A DNA stretch of 64,000 nt from Bacillus_BD sp963708895 (GCA_963708895.1 CAVPUE010000002.1:248001-312000); one strand, 5' to 3'; positions 17,955-27,825 are shown, numbered from the stretch's first letter. Made by a program: numbers and translations. Notes: generated by a model not told the origin, from the letters alone.

Positions 17955-19794
17955 ATGAGTAAAATTATTGGTATTGACTTAGGAACTACAAACTCCTGCG
18001 TAGCTGTTTTAGAAGGTGGAGAACCCAAAGATAGTTCCAAATCCAGAAGGAAATCGTACAACACCTTCAGTGGTTTCATTCAAAAATGGGGAACGTCAAG
18101 TAGGGGAAGTGGCTAAGCGTCAAGCTGTTACAAACCCAAATACAGTCATGTCTGTTAAACGTCATATGGGAACAAGCTATAAAGTAGAAGTTGAAGGAAA
18201 GGAATATACCCCACAAGAAATTTCGGCGATTATTCTACAAAATTTAAAAGCAACTGCTGAAGACTATCTTGGTGAAGAAGTAACAAAGGCTGTTATTACA
18301 GTTCCTGCTTACTTTAATGATGCTGAACGTCAAGCAACAAAAGATGCAGGTAAAATTGCAGGACTTGAAGTTGAACGTATTATCAATGAGCCAACTGCAG
18401 CGGCATTAGCTTACGGTCTTGATAAAACAGATGAAGATCAAACAGTACTTGTTTATGACCTTGGTGGCGGAACATTTGACGTATCCATCCTTGAATTAGG
18501 TGACGGTGTGTTTGAAGTAAAATCGACTGCAGGTGACAATCGTCTTGGTGGTGACGACTTTGACCAAGTGATTATTGATTATTTAGTAAGTGAATTCCGT
18601 AAAGAAAATGGGATTGATCTTTCAAAAGATAAAATGGCTGTGCAACGTTTAAAAGATGCAGCTGAAAAAGCGAAAAAGGATCTTTCAGGTGTAACAAGCA
18701 CACAAATTTCTTTACCATTCATTACAGCTGGTGAAGCAGGTCCATTACACTTAGAAGTAACATTGACTCGTGCGAAATTTGAAGAGCTTTCTTCAGATCT
18801 TGTTGAACGTACAATGGGACCAACTCGCCAAGCATTAAGTGATGCAGGACTATCCACTTCAGAAATTGATAGAGTCATTCTTGTTGGTGGATCTACTCGT
18901 ATTCCAGCTGTTCAGGAAGCAATCAAAAAAGCAACTGGTAAAGAACCACATAAAGGGGTAAACCCTGATGAAGTTGTGGCAATGGGTGCAGCTATTCAAG
19001 GTGGAGTACTTACTGGTGATGTTAAGGATGTTGTGTTACTAGACGTAACACCACTATCACTTGGAATTGAAACAATGGGTGGCGTATTTACTAAGTTAAT
19101 TGATCGTAATACAACAATCCCAACTTCAAAATCACAAGTATTCTCTACTGCAGCAGATAATCAAACAGCTGTTGATATTCACGTCTTACAAGGTGAACGT
19201 CAAATGGCTGCAGACAACAAAACACTTGGACGTTTCCAATTAACAGATATTCCACCAGCACCAAGAGGAATTCCACAAATTGAAGTAACGTTTGATATTG
19301 ATAAAAACGGTATTGTTAATGTTCGTGCAAAAGATCTTGGTACGAATAAAGAACAAACTATCACAATCAAATCTTCTACAGGTTTATCTGATGAAGAAAT
19401 TGATAAAATGGTTAAAGAAGCTGAGGAAAATGCTGAAGATGATAAAAAACGTAAAGAAGAAGTAGAACTTCGCAATGAAGCAGACCAATTAGTCTTTACT
19501 GCTGATAAAACATTAAAAGATTTAGAAGGTAAAGTGGATGAGGCAGAAGTTACAAAAGCAAATGAAGCAAAAGATGCTTTAAAAGCAGCAATCGAGAAAA
19601 ACGATTTAGAAGAAATTCGTACGAAAAAGGATGCTCTTCAAGAAATCGTACAAAACTTATCTGTTAAGCTTTATGAAGAAGCTGCCAAACAAGCTCAAGA
19701 TGCACAAGGTGCTGACGGTGCAGCTGGAGAAAGCAAAGGCAACGATGACAATGTAGTAGATGCTGAATTTGAAGAAGTAAAAGACGATAAATAA
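17955..19794 (+). CDS. dnaK: Chaperone DnaK (one frameshift)
   Basis: Hsp70 chaperone. Starts MSKIIGIDLGTTNSCVAVLEGGEP after GGAGG; the frame breaks at about 18024 where CCC should be CC (EP-KIVPNPEGNRTTPSVV). Corrected length is 612. Nucleotide-binding motifs VYDLGGGTFDVS and ILVGGSTRIPAV are present, as is the linker VLLDVTPLSLGIET, the substrate domain, and an acidic tail ending EEVKDDK. Without the frameshift being an error the cell would lack DnaK, so error is the likeliest reading. Confidence 0.96.
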
Positions 19795-19814
19795 AAACTA
19801 TTTTAATGATTTAC

Positions 19815-19858
19815 AAGTCAAAGTCAGGTCAACCTTGGCTTTGACTTTTCTTTTTTTG
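19815..19858 (+). terminator. Attenuating terminator dnaK-dnaJ
   Basis: AAGTCAAAG (19815-19823) pairs with CTTTGACTT (19839-19847), followed by TTCTTTTTTT. It would reduce read-through into dnaJ, which also has its own promoter. Confidence 0.8.
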
Positions 19859-19886
19859 TTAAGTTCTTTTTAAAGCGGGAAAAGAA

Positions 19887-19916
19887 TTGCAAGTAGATAT
19901 GAGAAAATGTTACAAT
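19887..19916 (+). promoter_or_regulatory. Sigma-A promoter of dnaJ
   Basis: TTGCAA (19887-19892), 18-base spacer, TACAAT (19911-19916), 36 bp before the dnaJ start codon. Confidence 0.65.
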
Positions 19917-19952
19917 ACACTTTATGTGAAAAGATTCGGGGAGTGGTAATCA

Positions 19953-21072
19953 TTGGATAAAAGGGATTACTATGAGGTACTTGGCGTAAGTAAAAGTGCA
20001 TCAAAGGATGAAATAAAAAAAGCGTATCGGAAATTATCAAAAAAATACCATCCAGATATTAATAAAGAAGCTGGAGCGGATGAAAAATTTAAAGAAGTAA
20101 AGGAAGCCTATGAAGTATTAAGCGATGATCAACAACGTGCACAGTATGATCAATTCGGTCATACCGATCCAAATCAAGGATTCGGTGGTGGCGGTGACTT
20201 CGGCGGATTTGGTGGTTTTGAAGATATTTTTAGTACGTTCTTTGGAGGCGGTGGAACTAGACGACGTGATCCAAATGCACCTAGACAAGGGGCAGATTTA
20301 CAATACACAATGTCCTTGAATTTCGAAGATGTTATTGATGGTAAAGAAACTGAAATTGAAATTCCTCGTGAAGAAAATTGTGATACATGTAGTGGAAGTG
20401 GTGCTAAAAAAGGGACAAAGGCAGAAACTTGTTCACATTGTCATGGTTCTGGTCAATTAAATATCGAACAAAATACACCATTTGGAAAAATTGTAAATCG
20501 ACGAGTTTGTAACTATTGTCATGGTACTGGTAAAGAAATTAAGCATAAATGTTCAACCTGTGGTGGAACAGGTAAAGTGAAAAAACGTCATAAAATCTCA
20601 TGTTAAAATTCCTGCTGGAATTGATGATGGTCAACAATTACGTGTGGCAGGGCAAGGTGAGCCAGGTATAAATGGTGGGCCAGCAGGTGATTTATATGTT
20701 GTATTCCATATTCGTCCCCATGAGTTTTTTGAACGTGATGGTGATGACGTATACTGTGAAATGCCAATCACATTTGTCCAGGCTGCACTTGGCGATGAAA
20801 TAGAAGTACCTACCTTACATGGAAAGGTAAAATTAAAGGTGCCAGCAGGAACGCAAACAAGCACAAAATTCCGTTTAAGAGGAAAAGGGATTCCAAATGT
20901 TAGAGGTCGTGGAATTGGTGATCAACATATCATTGTAAAAGTCATTACTCCAACGAAGCTATCAGAAAGACAAAAGCAATTACTTCAAGAGTTTGCGGAA
21001 ATTAGTGGTCCTACCCCAAAGGAAGAAGACGGTTTTTTTGATAAAATGAAACGAGCCTTCAAAGGTGAATAA
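19953..21072 (+). CDS. dnaJ: Co-chaperone DnaJ (one frameshift)
   Basis: DnaJ stimulates DnaK ATPase and delivers substrates. The start is TTG 19953 after GGGGAGTGG. The J-domain contains KKYHPDINKE; a Gly/Phe-rich stretch follows; four zinc-binding CxxCxGxG repeats are seen (CDTCSGSG, CSHCHGSG, CNYCHGTG, CSTCGGTG). The frame breaks at about 20597, where AAAATCTCATG needs one T less (KIHVKIPAGIDDG). Corrected length is 372, normal for the family. Confidence 0.95.
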
Positions 21073-21091
21073 AAAACTTTAGGAGTTGGTA

Positions 21092-22033
21092 GTGTTGAAA
21101 TGGTCTGAAATTAGTATTCATACTACAAACGAGGCGGTTGAACCGATCTCAAATATTTTGCATGAAGCTGGAGCAAGTGGGGTCGTGATTGAGGATCCAT
21201 TAGAACTTGTGAAAGAGAGGGAAGATCAATTCGGCGAAATCTACCAACTTAATCCAGAAGATTATCCAGAAGAAGGCGTCATTGTTAAAGCTTATTTACC
21301 GGTTAATAGTTTTTTAGGTGAAACAGTCGATGAAATTAAAGAGGCCATTAATAACTTAATTCTATTCAATATTGATATTGGTAAAAATAGTGTATCGGTT
21401 TCTGAGGTAAATGAAGAAGAATGGGCAACAGCATGGAAAAAATATTATCATCCAGTAAAAATTTCCGAGCGGTTTACAATTGTTCCGACTTGGGAGGAAT
21501 ATACTCCTGTAAGCAGTGATGAGTTAATTATAGAATTAGATCCAGGGATGGCCTTTGGAACGGGTACACACCCGACTACCGTTATGAGTATTCAAGGATT
21601 AGAACGGTTTGTAAAAAGCGATGATGTGGTTATCGATGTTGGTACTGGCTCTGGAGTATTGAGCATTGCAGCTGCCATGTTAGGAGCAAAAAAGGTAACA
21701 GCATTAGATTTAGATGAAGTGGCTGTAGAATCTGCAAAAATGAATATTAAGCTAAACAAAGTACATCCTGTTGTTAATGTATTTCAGAATAATTTACTTG
21801 AAGGAATTCAAGAAAAAGCGGATGTCATTGTGGCTAATATTCTTGCGGAAGTCATTGTTCGTTTTACTGACGCTGCTGCCCAATGTTTAAAACCAGGTGG
21901 TTATTTTATCACTGCTGGGATTATCCAGCAAAAGAAAGACGAAGTGAAAGAATCCATCGAATCAGCAGGCTTTCAAATTGAAGAAACCGTGCAAATGGAA
22001 GATTGGGTATCTTTTATTGCAAAAAGAAAATAA
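21092..22033 (+). CDS. prmA: Ribosomal protein L11 methyltransferase
   Basis: PrmA trimethylates ribosomal protein L11 using SAM. The product begins at GTG 21092 (six bases after AGGAG) or TTG 21095; both give MLKWSEI/MKWSEI-type starts, 313-314 residues. The substrate-recognition domain is followed by GMAFGTGTHPTT and the SAM motif VIDVGTGSGVLSIAA, then VANILAEV, the NPPY-like position of this family. Located in the dnaK operon as in other Bacillaceae. Confidence 0.93.
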   Translation: MLKWSEISIHTTNEAVEPISNILHEAGASGVVIEDPLELVKEREDQFGEIYQLNPEDYPEEGVIVKAYLPVNSFLGETVDEIKEAINNLILFNIDIGKNSVSVSEVNEEEWATAWKKYYHPVKISERFTIVPTWEEYTPVSSDELIIELDPGMAFGTGTHPTTVMSIQGLERFVKSDDVVIDVGTGSGVLSIAAAMLGAKKVTALDLDEVAVESAKMNIKLNKVHPVVNVFQNNLLEGIQEKADVIVANILAEVIVRFTDAAAQCLKPGGYFITAGIIQQKKDEVKESIESAGFQIEETVQMEDWVSFIAKRK

Positions 22034-22042
22034 AACAAACGT

Positions 22043-22074
22043 AAGGGTTATGTGTCATGACACAGCCCTTTTTA
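22043..22074 (+). terminator. Terminator-like hairpin prmA-rsmE
   Basis: AAGGGTTATGTGTC pairs with GACACAGCCCTT, with a small bulge, and TTTTTATTC follows. It lies inside the heptacistronic operon and probably lowers expression of rsmE and mtaB. Confidence 0.65.
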
Positions 22075-22105
22075 TTCATTTGCTCACCTTGAGGAGGTTA
22101 GTAGC

Positions 22106-22856
22106 ATGCAACGTTATTTTGCGCCATACTCTGTCACTGAAGAGGCCTTTGAAATAACAGGAGAAGATTATCATCATATCATCAAAGTGATGCGAATGAA
22201 AGAAGACGATCAAATCATTTGTGTAGCGGAGGATCATAAGGCAGCATTGTGTAAGATTACAAATATTTCCGATGAAATAGTAACGGCACAAGTAGTACAA
22301 TGGTTGGAGGAGTCGGTAGAACTTCCTGTCGAAGTAACAATTGTGAGCGGCTTGCCTAAAGGGGATAAGCTTGATCTGATCATTCAAAAGGGAACGGAAT
22401 TAGGTGCACATAAGTTTATCCCTTTTATTGCAGCCCGTTCTATCGTAAAATGGGATGAGAAAAAGGCTGATAAAAAAATAAGTAGATGGCAAAAAATTGC
22501 AAAAGAAGCCGCTGAACAATCCCACAGAAATTTAATTCCAGAAGTTGTTAGTCCCGTTGGTTTACAATCCCTTATTGAAAAAAGTGATTCATATGATATT
22601 AAATTAGTTGCTTATGAAGAAGTAGTCAAGGCAGGGAGAGACAATGAACTTAGTTAAGAGCTTACAATCCTTAAAAAGGGGTGGCTCTGTTCTGGTGGTC
22701 TTTGGACCTGAAGGTGGATTAACTGCTGGGGAAGTCGAAAAGCTTCTGGATTGTGGATTTATTAGTTGTGGACTTGGACCGAGAATATTACGAACAGAAA
22801 CAGCACCGTTGTATTTATTATCAGCAGTTTCCTATCAATTAGAATTATTGAGGTGA
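22106..22856 (+). CDS. rsmE: 16S rRNA m3U1498 methyltransferase RsmE (one frameshift)
   Basis: RsmE (YqeU) is a SPOUT methyltransferase that makes m3U1498 in the decoding region. MQRYFAPYS and DYHHIIKVMRMK open the PUA-like domain. The knotted SPOUT domain includes VSGLPKGDKLDLIIQKGTELG, and in the second part GPEGGLTAGEVE and GPRILRTETAPLYLL. The frame breaks at 22654-22655 (CTTAGTTAAGAGC needs one T less: NELSKSLQSLKRGG). Corrected length is 249. Confidence 0.94.
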
Positions 22857-22863
22857 ATTTTAG

Positions 22864-24219
22864 ATGCAAAAAGTTGCATTTCATACATTAGGTTGTAAAG
22901 TAAACCATTATGAAACAGAAGCCATTTGGCAATTATTCAAGCAAGAAGACTATGAGAGAGTTGATTTTGATGCTATTTCAGATGTCTATATTATTAATAC
23001 TTGTACAGTTACGAATACAGGTGATAAAAAGAGTCGTCAAGTGATTCGACGAGCGATTAGAAAAAATCCAGATGCCGTTATTTGTGTAACTGGTTGTTAT
23101 GCACAAACATCTCCAGCGGAAATTATGGATATTCCTGGTGTAGATATTGTGGTTGGTACACAGGATCGAGTAAAAATGCTGCAATATATTGAGCAATATA
23201 GAAAAGAACGCCAGCCCATTAATGCTGTTGGTAATATTATGAAAAGTCGTGTATACGAAGAGATGGATGTTCCTAGTTTTACGGATCGTACAAGAGCATC
23301 ATTAAAAATCCAAGAAGGATGTAATAACTTCTGTACATTCTGTATTATTCCATGGGCAAGGGGACTAATGCGTTCGCGTGATCCCAAAGAGGTTATCAAA
23401 CAAGCCCAACAACTGGTAGATGCAGGTTACAAAGAGATTGTTTTAACAGGAATTCATACGGGTGGATATGGTTCAGATTTGAAGGATTATAACTTGGCAA
23501 TGCTACTTCATGATCTTGAAGCAAATGTAAAAGGTTTAAAACGACTTCGAATTTCTTCGATTGAGGCTAGCCAAATTACGGATGAAGTAATTGAAGTCAT
23601 TAAAAAATCAAAAGTAATTGTCAGACATTTGCATATTCCATTGCAATCAGGATCTGATACTGTTCTAAAAAGAATGAGAAGAAAGTATACAATGGAATCA
23701 TTTGCAGAAAGACTCATCAAATTGCGTGAAATTATGCCTGACTTAGCTGTAACCTCAGATGTTATTGTAGGCTTTCCAGGTGAAACAGAAGAAGAGTTCA
23801 TGGAAACATATGATTTTGTTAAGGATCATCAATTCTCTGAGCTTCATGTATTTCCGTATTCAAAACGTACGGGGACACCGGCAGCAAGAATGGAAGATCA
23901 AATTGATGAAGAAGTGAAAAATGAACGTGTTCATCGATTAATTCATTTATCTGATCAGCTTGCAAAAGAATATGCTTCAAGATTTGAAGGTCAAGTTTTA
24001 GAAGTGATTCCAGAAGAAAAATATACAGAAGGTCAAGAGGAAGACTTATATGTTGGATATACAGACAACTATTTAAAAGTTGTCTTTCCAGCTACTGAAG
24101 AAATGGTAGGAAAAATTGTTAAAGTTAAAATTGAAAAAGCTGGTTATCCATATAACGAAGGTTCATTTGTACGGGTGTTAGAAGATAAAGAAGTAACCGA
24201 TGAAGCAGAAGCGGTATAA
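22864..24219 (+). CDS. mtaB: tRNA t6A37 methylthiotransferase MtaB
   Basis: MtaB (YqeV) converts t6A37 to ms2t6A37 in tRNAs reading ANN codons. The 451-residue protein has the N-terminal UPF0004 domain with three cysteines (LGCKVN, NTCTVT, TGCYAQ), the radical SAM cluster motif CNNFCTFC (about residue 154), and a C-terminal TRAM domain. It ends the dnaK operon. Position and the LGCKVNHYETEA start distinguish it from MiaB. Confidence 0.95.
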   Translation: MQKVAFHTLGCKVNHYETEAIWQLFKQEDYERVDFDAISDVYIINTCTVTNTGDKKSRQVIRRAIRKNPDAVICVTGCYAQTSPAEIMDIPGVDIVVGTQDRVKMLQYIEQYRKERQPINAVGNIMKSRVYEEMDVPSFTDRTRASLKIQEGCNNFCTFCIIPWARGLMRSRDPKEVIKQAQQLVDAGYKEIVLTGIHTGGYGSDLKDYNLAMLLHDLEANVKGLKRLRISSIEASQITDEVIEVIKKSKVIVRHLHIPLQSGSDTVLKRMRRKYTMESFAERLIKLREIMPDLAVTSDVIVGFPGETEEEFMETYDFVKDHQFSELHVFPYSKRTGTPAARMEDQIDEEVKNERVHRLIHLSDQLAKEYASRFEGQVLEVIPEEKYTEGQEEDLYVGYTDNYLKVVFPATEEMVGKIVKVKIEKAGYPYNEGSFVRVLEDKEVTDEAEAV

Positions 24220-24295
24220 TTATTGGGAAATAGTAAAAAATGTAAAAAAGTAACTAATTAAAGTGGAAAACAATTTTTTGACATGTGAAATAGAG

Positions 24296-24324
24296 TTGAC
24301 CTTGTTTAATTGTTATATTATAAT
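24296..24324 (+). promoter_or_regulatory. Sigma-A promoter of rpsU
   Basis: TTGACC (24296-24301), 17-base spacer, TATAAT (24319-24324). A leader of about 65 bases precedes the rpsU ATG. Confidence 0.85.
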
Positions 24325-24396
24325 TTACAAAGTACATGGGATTTGATTTTCTCGTGTCTATTGTAAGTGTGTTGTGCTTGGAGGGAGGGAAAGAGA

Positions 24397-24573
24397 ATGT
24401 CTAATAAAACTGTCGTTCGTAAAAACGAATCGCTTGAAGATGCTCTTCGACGTTTCAAACGTACTGTTTCTAAAGCAGGTACAATTCAAGAAGCTAGAAA
24501 GCGCGAATTTTATGAAAAGCCTAGCGTAAAACGTAAGAAGAAGTCTGAGGCTGCAAGAAAACGCAAGTTCTAA
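24397..24573 (+). CDS. rpsU: Ribosomal protein bS21
   Basis: A 58-residue very basic S21: MSNKTVVRKNESLEDALRRF, then KRTVSKAGTIQEARKREFYEKP and a lysine/arginine-rich tail. GGAGGGAGGGAAAG selects ATG 24397 over an in-frame upstream start. In B. subtilis a sodium-phosphate symporter homologue (yqeW) lies just upstream; here it is missing. Confidence 0.96.
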   Translation: MSNKTVVRKNESLEDALRRFKRTVSKAGTIQEARKREFYEKPSVKRKKKSEAARKRKF

Positions 24574-24588
24574 GAGAGGGTGTAAGTA

Positions 24589-25032
24589 GTGAATCTTCTC
24601 GAACGATTAAATTCTGATATGAAACTAGCGATGAAAAACAAAGAAAAAGATAAGCTTGGTGTCATCCGAATGATCAAAGCTGCTATCCAGAATGAATCTA
24701 TTAGGGCTGGCCATGACTTATCGCAAGAAGAAGAATTAACCGTCCTTTCACGTGAAGTAAAACAACGTAAGGATTCCCTCCATGAATTTGAAAAAGCAGG
24801 TCGTGAAGATCTAGTTGAAAAAATTCGTACTGAATTAAAGTACGTAGAGTTATATATGCCTAAGCAGTTATCAGAAGAGGAAGTATCAGTAATAGTAAAA
24901 CAAGCTATTACTGAAACAGGAGCTCAGGCGAAAGCTGATATGGGTAAAGTGATGTCTGCGGTTATGCCTAAAGTAAAAGGAAAAGCAGATGGTTCACTTG
25001 TAAATAAACTTGTACAACAACACCTTTCATAA
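24589..25032 (+). CDS. yqeY: GatB/YqeY domain protein
   Basis: A 147-residue helical protein starting at GTG 24589 after AGAGGG. It corresponds to the tRNA-binding tail domain of GatB standing alone: MIKAAIQNESIRAG, VKQRKDSLHEFEKAGR, LPKQLSEEEV-type phrase (YMPKQLSEEEVS), and MGKVMSAVMPKVKGKADG near the C-terminus. Role unproven; probably linked to tRNA metabolism. Shares the rpsU transcript (16-bp gap). Confidence 0.92.
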   Translation: MNLLERLNSDMKLAMKNKEKDKLGVIRMIKAAIQNESIRAGHDLSQEEELTVLSREVKQRKDSLHEFEKAGREDLVEKIRTELKYVELYMPKQLSEEEVSVIVKQAITETGAQAKADMGKVMSAVMPKVKGKADGSLVNKLVQQHLS

Positions 25033-25058
25033 ATGAACTTAATTAATAACTTTATTTA

Positions 25059-25088
25059 AAAGATCGCAGACCATCTGCGGTCTTTTTA
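25059..25088 (+). terminator. Intrinsic terminator of rpsU-yqeY
   Basis: AAGATCGCAGA pairs with TCTGCGGTCTT (one G-T wobble) around a 3-base loop, followed by TTTTTAATT. Confidence 0.85.
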
Positions 25089-25126
25089 ATTATTTAGGAA
25101 AAATATATTGTTATATTTTAAAAAAA

Positions 25127-25152
25127 TGAAACTTATTCACCCATTGTACGTA
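25127..25152 (+). promoter_or_regulatory. Sigma-W promoter of the nfeD-floA operon
   Basis: TGAAAC (25127-25132), 16-base spacer, CGTA (25149-25152): an exact match to the extracytoplasmic sigma-W consensus. The orthologous yqeZ-yqfA-yqfB operon of B. subtilis belongs to the sigma-W regulon, active under envelope stress. It also supports the nfeD start at 25189. Confidence 0.85.
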
Positions 25153-25188
25153 ATCTTTAATAACCTAGACGAAAGGTGGCTACGAGTA

Positions 25189-25959
25189 ATGTATCGACGA
25201 TTGGAGGCGACGATTTTTAGTATATCTGTTATACTTGTCTTATCTTTTCCCTTTCATGTGAGCGCTTTAAGTAATAATCATGAACCTGGGCAAACTTTTT
25301 TCCAATCATTTATTGATTTCCTTATTCACCCTATTGTGATACCGATACTATTAACAATTGGTTTTTTAGGTCTCGTTGTAGAATTATTTACACCCCGTAT
25401 TGGTTTTGCTGGAATCATAGGAGTATCTGCTTTTCTGTTATACTTTTATGCTCATATCGTTTCTGGATTAGCTGGTATCGGAACATTTTTTTTATTTGCT
25501 ATCGGAATTGTTCTTATTTTATTAGAATTGGTTCTACCAGGAGGAATCATCGGTATTTTTGGATTTGCTGCCATATTGGCTAGTTTCTTTCTATCCGGAG
25601 AAAACTTTGTTCATATTGGCATTTCTTTATTGATTGCTTTTTCTATTTCAATACTAGCCTGTGTGGTTATGATAAAGGTGTTTGATAAAAATATGAAATT
25701 TTTCAAAAGGTTAATATTAAAAGACTCAACAAGTACTGAAAGTGGTTATGTATCCAACAAAAATAGAACAGAATTAATCGGTGTTAAAGGGGTCACACTA
25801 ACGGATTTACGCCCTTCCGGAACTGTAATCGTTGATGACGAAAGAATCGATGTTGTATCAGAGGGGGGATTTATTACAAAAGATACTCCTGTTAAGTTTA
25901 TTAAAGTAGAGGGTTCAAGAATTGTTGTTAGAGAATGGAAAGAGACAGATAACGATTAA
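25189..25959 (+). CDS. yqeZ: NfeD-family membrane protein lacking the protease domain
   Basis: A 256-residue protein from ATG 25189. A signal-peptide-like N-terminus (TIFSISVILVLSFPFHVSA) leads directly into HPIVIPILLTIGFLGLVVELFTPRIG, several further membrane segments, and a soluble C-terminal OB-fold NfeD domain (TELIGVKGVTLTDLRPSGTVIVDDERIDVVSEG, given here in outline). B. subtilis YqeZ is about 437 residues with a ClpP-like serine protease between signal and membrane parts; that whole domain is absent here. The protein is paired with flotillin-like FloA, as stomatin/NfeD pairs usually are. The short form may scaffold rather than cleave. Confidence 0.88.
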   Translation: MYRRLEATIFSISVILVLSFPFHVSALSNNHEPGQTFFQSFIDFLIHPIVIPILLTIGFLGLVVELFTPRIGFAGIIGVSAFLLYFYAHIVSGLAGIGTFFLFAIGIVLILLELVLPGGIIGIFGFAAILASFFLSGENFVHIGISLLIAFSISILACVVMIKVFDKNMKFFKRLILKDSTSTESGYVSNKNRTELIGVKGVTLTDLRPSGTVIVDDERIDVVSEGGFITKDTPVKFIKVEGSRIVVREWKETDND

Positions 25960-25971
25960 AGGAGGAAAATT

Positions 25972-26976
25972 ATGATTATTTCTGGAAGCTCGATTTTTAT
26001 TATTATTGCAGTTGTCGTTGCAGTTATCTTATTAGCTATACTTTTTACATTTGTTCCAGTCATGCTCTGGATTTCAGCATTAGCTGCAGGTGTTAAGGTA
26101 AGTATTTTTACTTTAATTGGAATGAGACTAAGAAGAGTTATACCGAGTCGCGTGATAAATCCATTAATTAAAGCCCATAAGGCTGGAATTAATGTAACAA
26201 CGAATCAACTTGAAAGTCATTACTTAGCTGGAGGTAATGTTGACAGAGTTGTAAATGCTTTAATTGCAGCACACCGTGCCAATATTGAACTCATGTTTGA
26301 AAGATGTGCAGCGATTGATCTTGCAGGTCGAGATGTATTAGAAGCGGTACAAATGAGTGTTAATCCAAAAGTAATTGAAACTCCGTTTATTGCTGGTATG
26401 GCCATGAATGGGATTGAAGTAAAAGCAAAGGCTAGAATAACTGTTCGAGCAAATATCGACCGTCTTGTCGGTGGTGCAGGTGAAGAAACAATTATTGCCC
26501 GTGTAGGTGAAGGGGTTATTTCGACGATTGGTTCATCAGAACACCATACGAAAGTATTAGAAAATCCCGATATGATTTCGCAAACGGTTCTAGCAAAAGG
26601 TCTTGATTCAGGAACAGCGTTTGAAATTTTGTCCATTGATATTGCGGACGTTGATATCGGTAAAAACATTGGTGCTCACTTGCAAATGGAACAAGCTGAT
26701 GCTGACAAAAACATTGCACAAGCAAAAGCAGAAGAGCGTCGTGCGATGGCAGTAGCAAAAGAACAGGAAATGAAAGCAAGAGTAGAAGAAATGAGAGCAA
26801 AAGTAGTGGAAGCGGAAGCAGAAGTACCGCTTGCGATGGCAGAAGCGCTAAAAGAAGGTAATTTAGGTGTGATGGATTATATGAATATCCAAAATATAAC
26901 GGCAGATACAGATATGAGGGATTCAATCAGTAAAATATCGGAACCTAAGGATGGAAAAAATAATAAGAAAAATTAA
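25972..26976 (+). CDS. floA: Flotillin-like protein FloA
   Basis: FloA (YqfA) is a membrane scaffold that organises functional membrane microdomains. The 334-residue protein begins with a membrane segment (IIIAVVVAVILLAILFTFVP), followed by an SPFH-like region and an Ala/Glu-rich helical stretch (AEERRAMAVAKEQEMKARVEEM). AAAGGAGGAAAATT precedes ATG 25972. It is 12 bp after nfeD, so it shares the sigma-W promoter. Confidence 0.95.
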   Translation: MIISGSSIFIIIAVVVAVILLAILFTFVPVMLWISALAAGVKVSIFTLIGMRLRRVIPSRVINPLIKAHKAGINVTTNQLESHYLAGGNVDRVVNALIAAHRANIELMFERCAAIDLAGRDVLEAVQMSVNPKVIETPFIAGMAMNGIEVKAKARITVRANIDRLVGGAGEETIIARVGEGVISTIGSSEHHTKVLENPDMISQTVLAKGLDSGTAFEILSIDIADVDIGKNIGAHLQMEQADADKNIAQAKAEERRAMAVAKEQEMKARVEEMRAKVVEAEAEVPLAMAEALKEGNLGVMDYMNIQNITADTDMRDSISKISEPKDGKNNKKN

Positions 26977-27012
26977 ATTGTTTTTCTAGCTAGTTGAAAG
27001 GAGGTTTCTCCA

Positions 27013-27474
27013 TTGGAAATTCTCTTTGAAAATCCAATATTATGGCTTGTATTGCTTGGTGTAATCTCCTCGCTTTTTAGAGGTAAAAAAAGAGAAGAAG
27101 AAGGGCAAAAAACACGGTCAAATCCTGTAGAGAATAGACCAACGCCAAAAAGTGGTTCAGCATTCGGTGAGCTAAAAGAAATTTTTAGAGAAGTGAATCG
27201 TACATTTCAAGAGGAAACACAACCTTCTCAAACCTTGAAAAAAGAGCGTGTACAAGAAGTAATTGAACCTGCCTCATATACTCAAAGGGCAGTTCAAGAG
27301 AAAACATCAATCGCAAATGAGATAGAGGTTGTTCAAAAGGCTCCTATTTTGCAAACGAAAAATCAGCTTAAGGTGGATGAATCAAAACTGGTTGACGCTG
27401 TCATTTGGTCAGAAATATTAGGACCTCCCCGTGCGAAAAATCCATATTTTAGAAATAAAGCTCAAAGAAAATAA
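27013..27474 (+). CDS. yqfB: YqfB-like protein of unknown function
   Basis: A 153-residue protein with TTG start at 27013 behind GGAGG. A short hydrophobic N-terminus (NPILWLVLLGVISSLF) precedes a long charged, low-complexity, probably disordered region (KKREEEGQKTRS... and QEETQPSQTLKKERVQEV), ending in a small conserved-looking tail VDAVIWSEILGPPRAKNPY. It occupies the yqfB slot after floA. The Trp-Ser-Glu-Ile-Leu-Gly-Pro-Pro tail might be a partner-binding motif; this is inference. Confidence 0.72.
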   Translation: MEILFENPILWLVLLGVISSLFRGKKREEEGQKTRSNPVENRPTPKSGSAFGELKEIFREVNRTFQEETQPSQTLKKERVQEVIEPASYTQRAVQEKTSIANEIEVVQKAPILQTKNQLKVDESKLVDAVIWSEILGPPRAKNPYFRNKAQRK

Positions 27475-27540
27475 TCAATATAAAAGTGCTAGAATCCTGT
27501 TTCATTTCATACATATGAGATGAAAGGGGGTTCTTTTTTT

Positions 27541-27825
27541 ATGGCGAAAAAGTGGGGACAATACCTCCGTAACTTGATAACAAAAAACATGGAACTTCCT
27601 CAGGATGTCATGATGGATTTACCCCGAATTACAATGATTGGTTATTTACATATTTATATTGAAAATCATCGTGGATTAATTACCTTTTCTGATCAAGAAA
27701 TTAGACTACTTCTAAAACAAGGTCAACTATTGATAAAAGGAAAGGCGTTTGTCATTAAAGCAATTTTACCTGAAGAAATCATTTTGGAAGGAAAAATAGA
27801 TCAAGTGATTTATTTGCAAGAATAA
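27541..27825 (+). CDS. yqfC: Sporulation protein YqfC
   Basis: A 94-residue protein from ATG 27541 (GAAAGGGGG 11 bases upstream). It carries the YabP/YqfC-family pattern: LPQDVMMDLPRITMIG, LHIYIENHRGLITFSDQEIRL, then a beta-rich end. YqfC is made in the mother cell under sigma-E. CATACATA at 27508-27515 resembles a sigma-E -10 element, though I see no good -35. Confidence 0.88.
   Translation: MAKKWGQYLRNLITKNMELPQDVMMDLPRITMIGYLHIYIENHRGLITFSDQEIRLLLKQGQLLIKGKAFVIKAILPEEIILEGKIDQVIYLQE

Noticed and set aside
17955..19794. Programmed frameshifting in dnaK and the other interrupted genes
   Set aside because: The thirteen sites share no slippery heptamer, stop-codon context or downstream structure, and occur in unrelated genes that are not known to be recoded.
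26220..26926. Long antisense frames over floA (and similar ones over lepA, dnaK, gpr, mtaB)
   Set aside because: They lie wholly inside well-supported genes, have low-complexity or unnatural composition, and lack ribosome sites.
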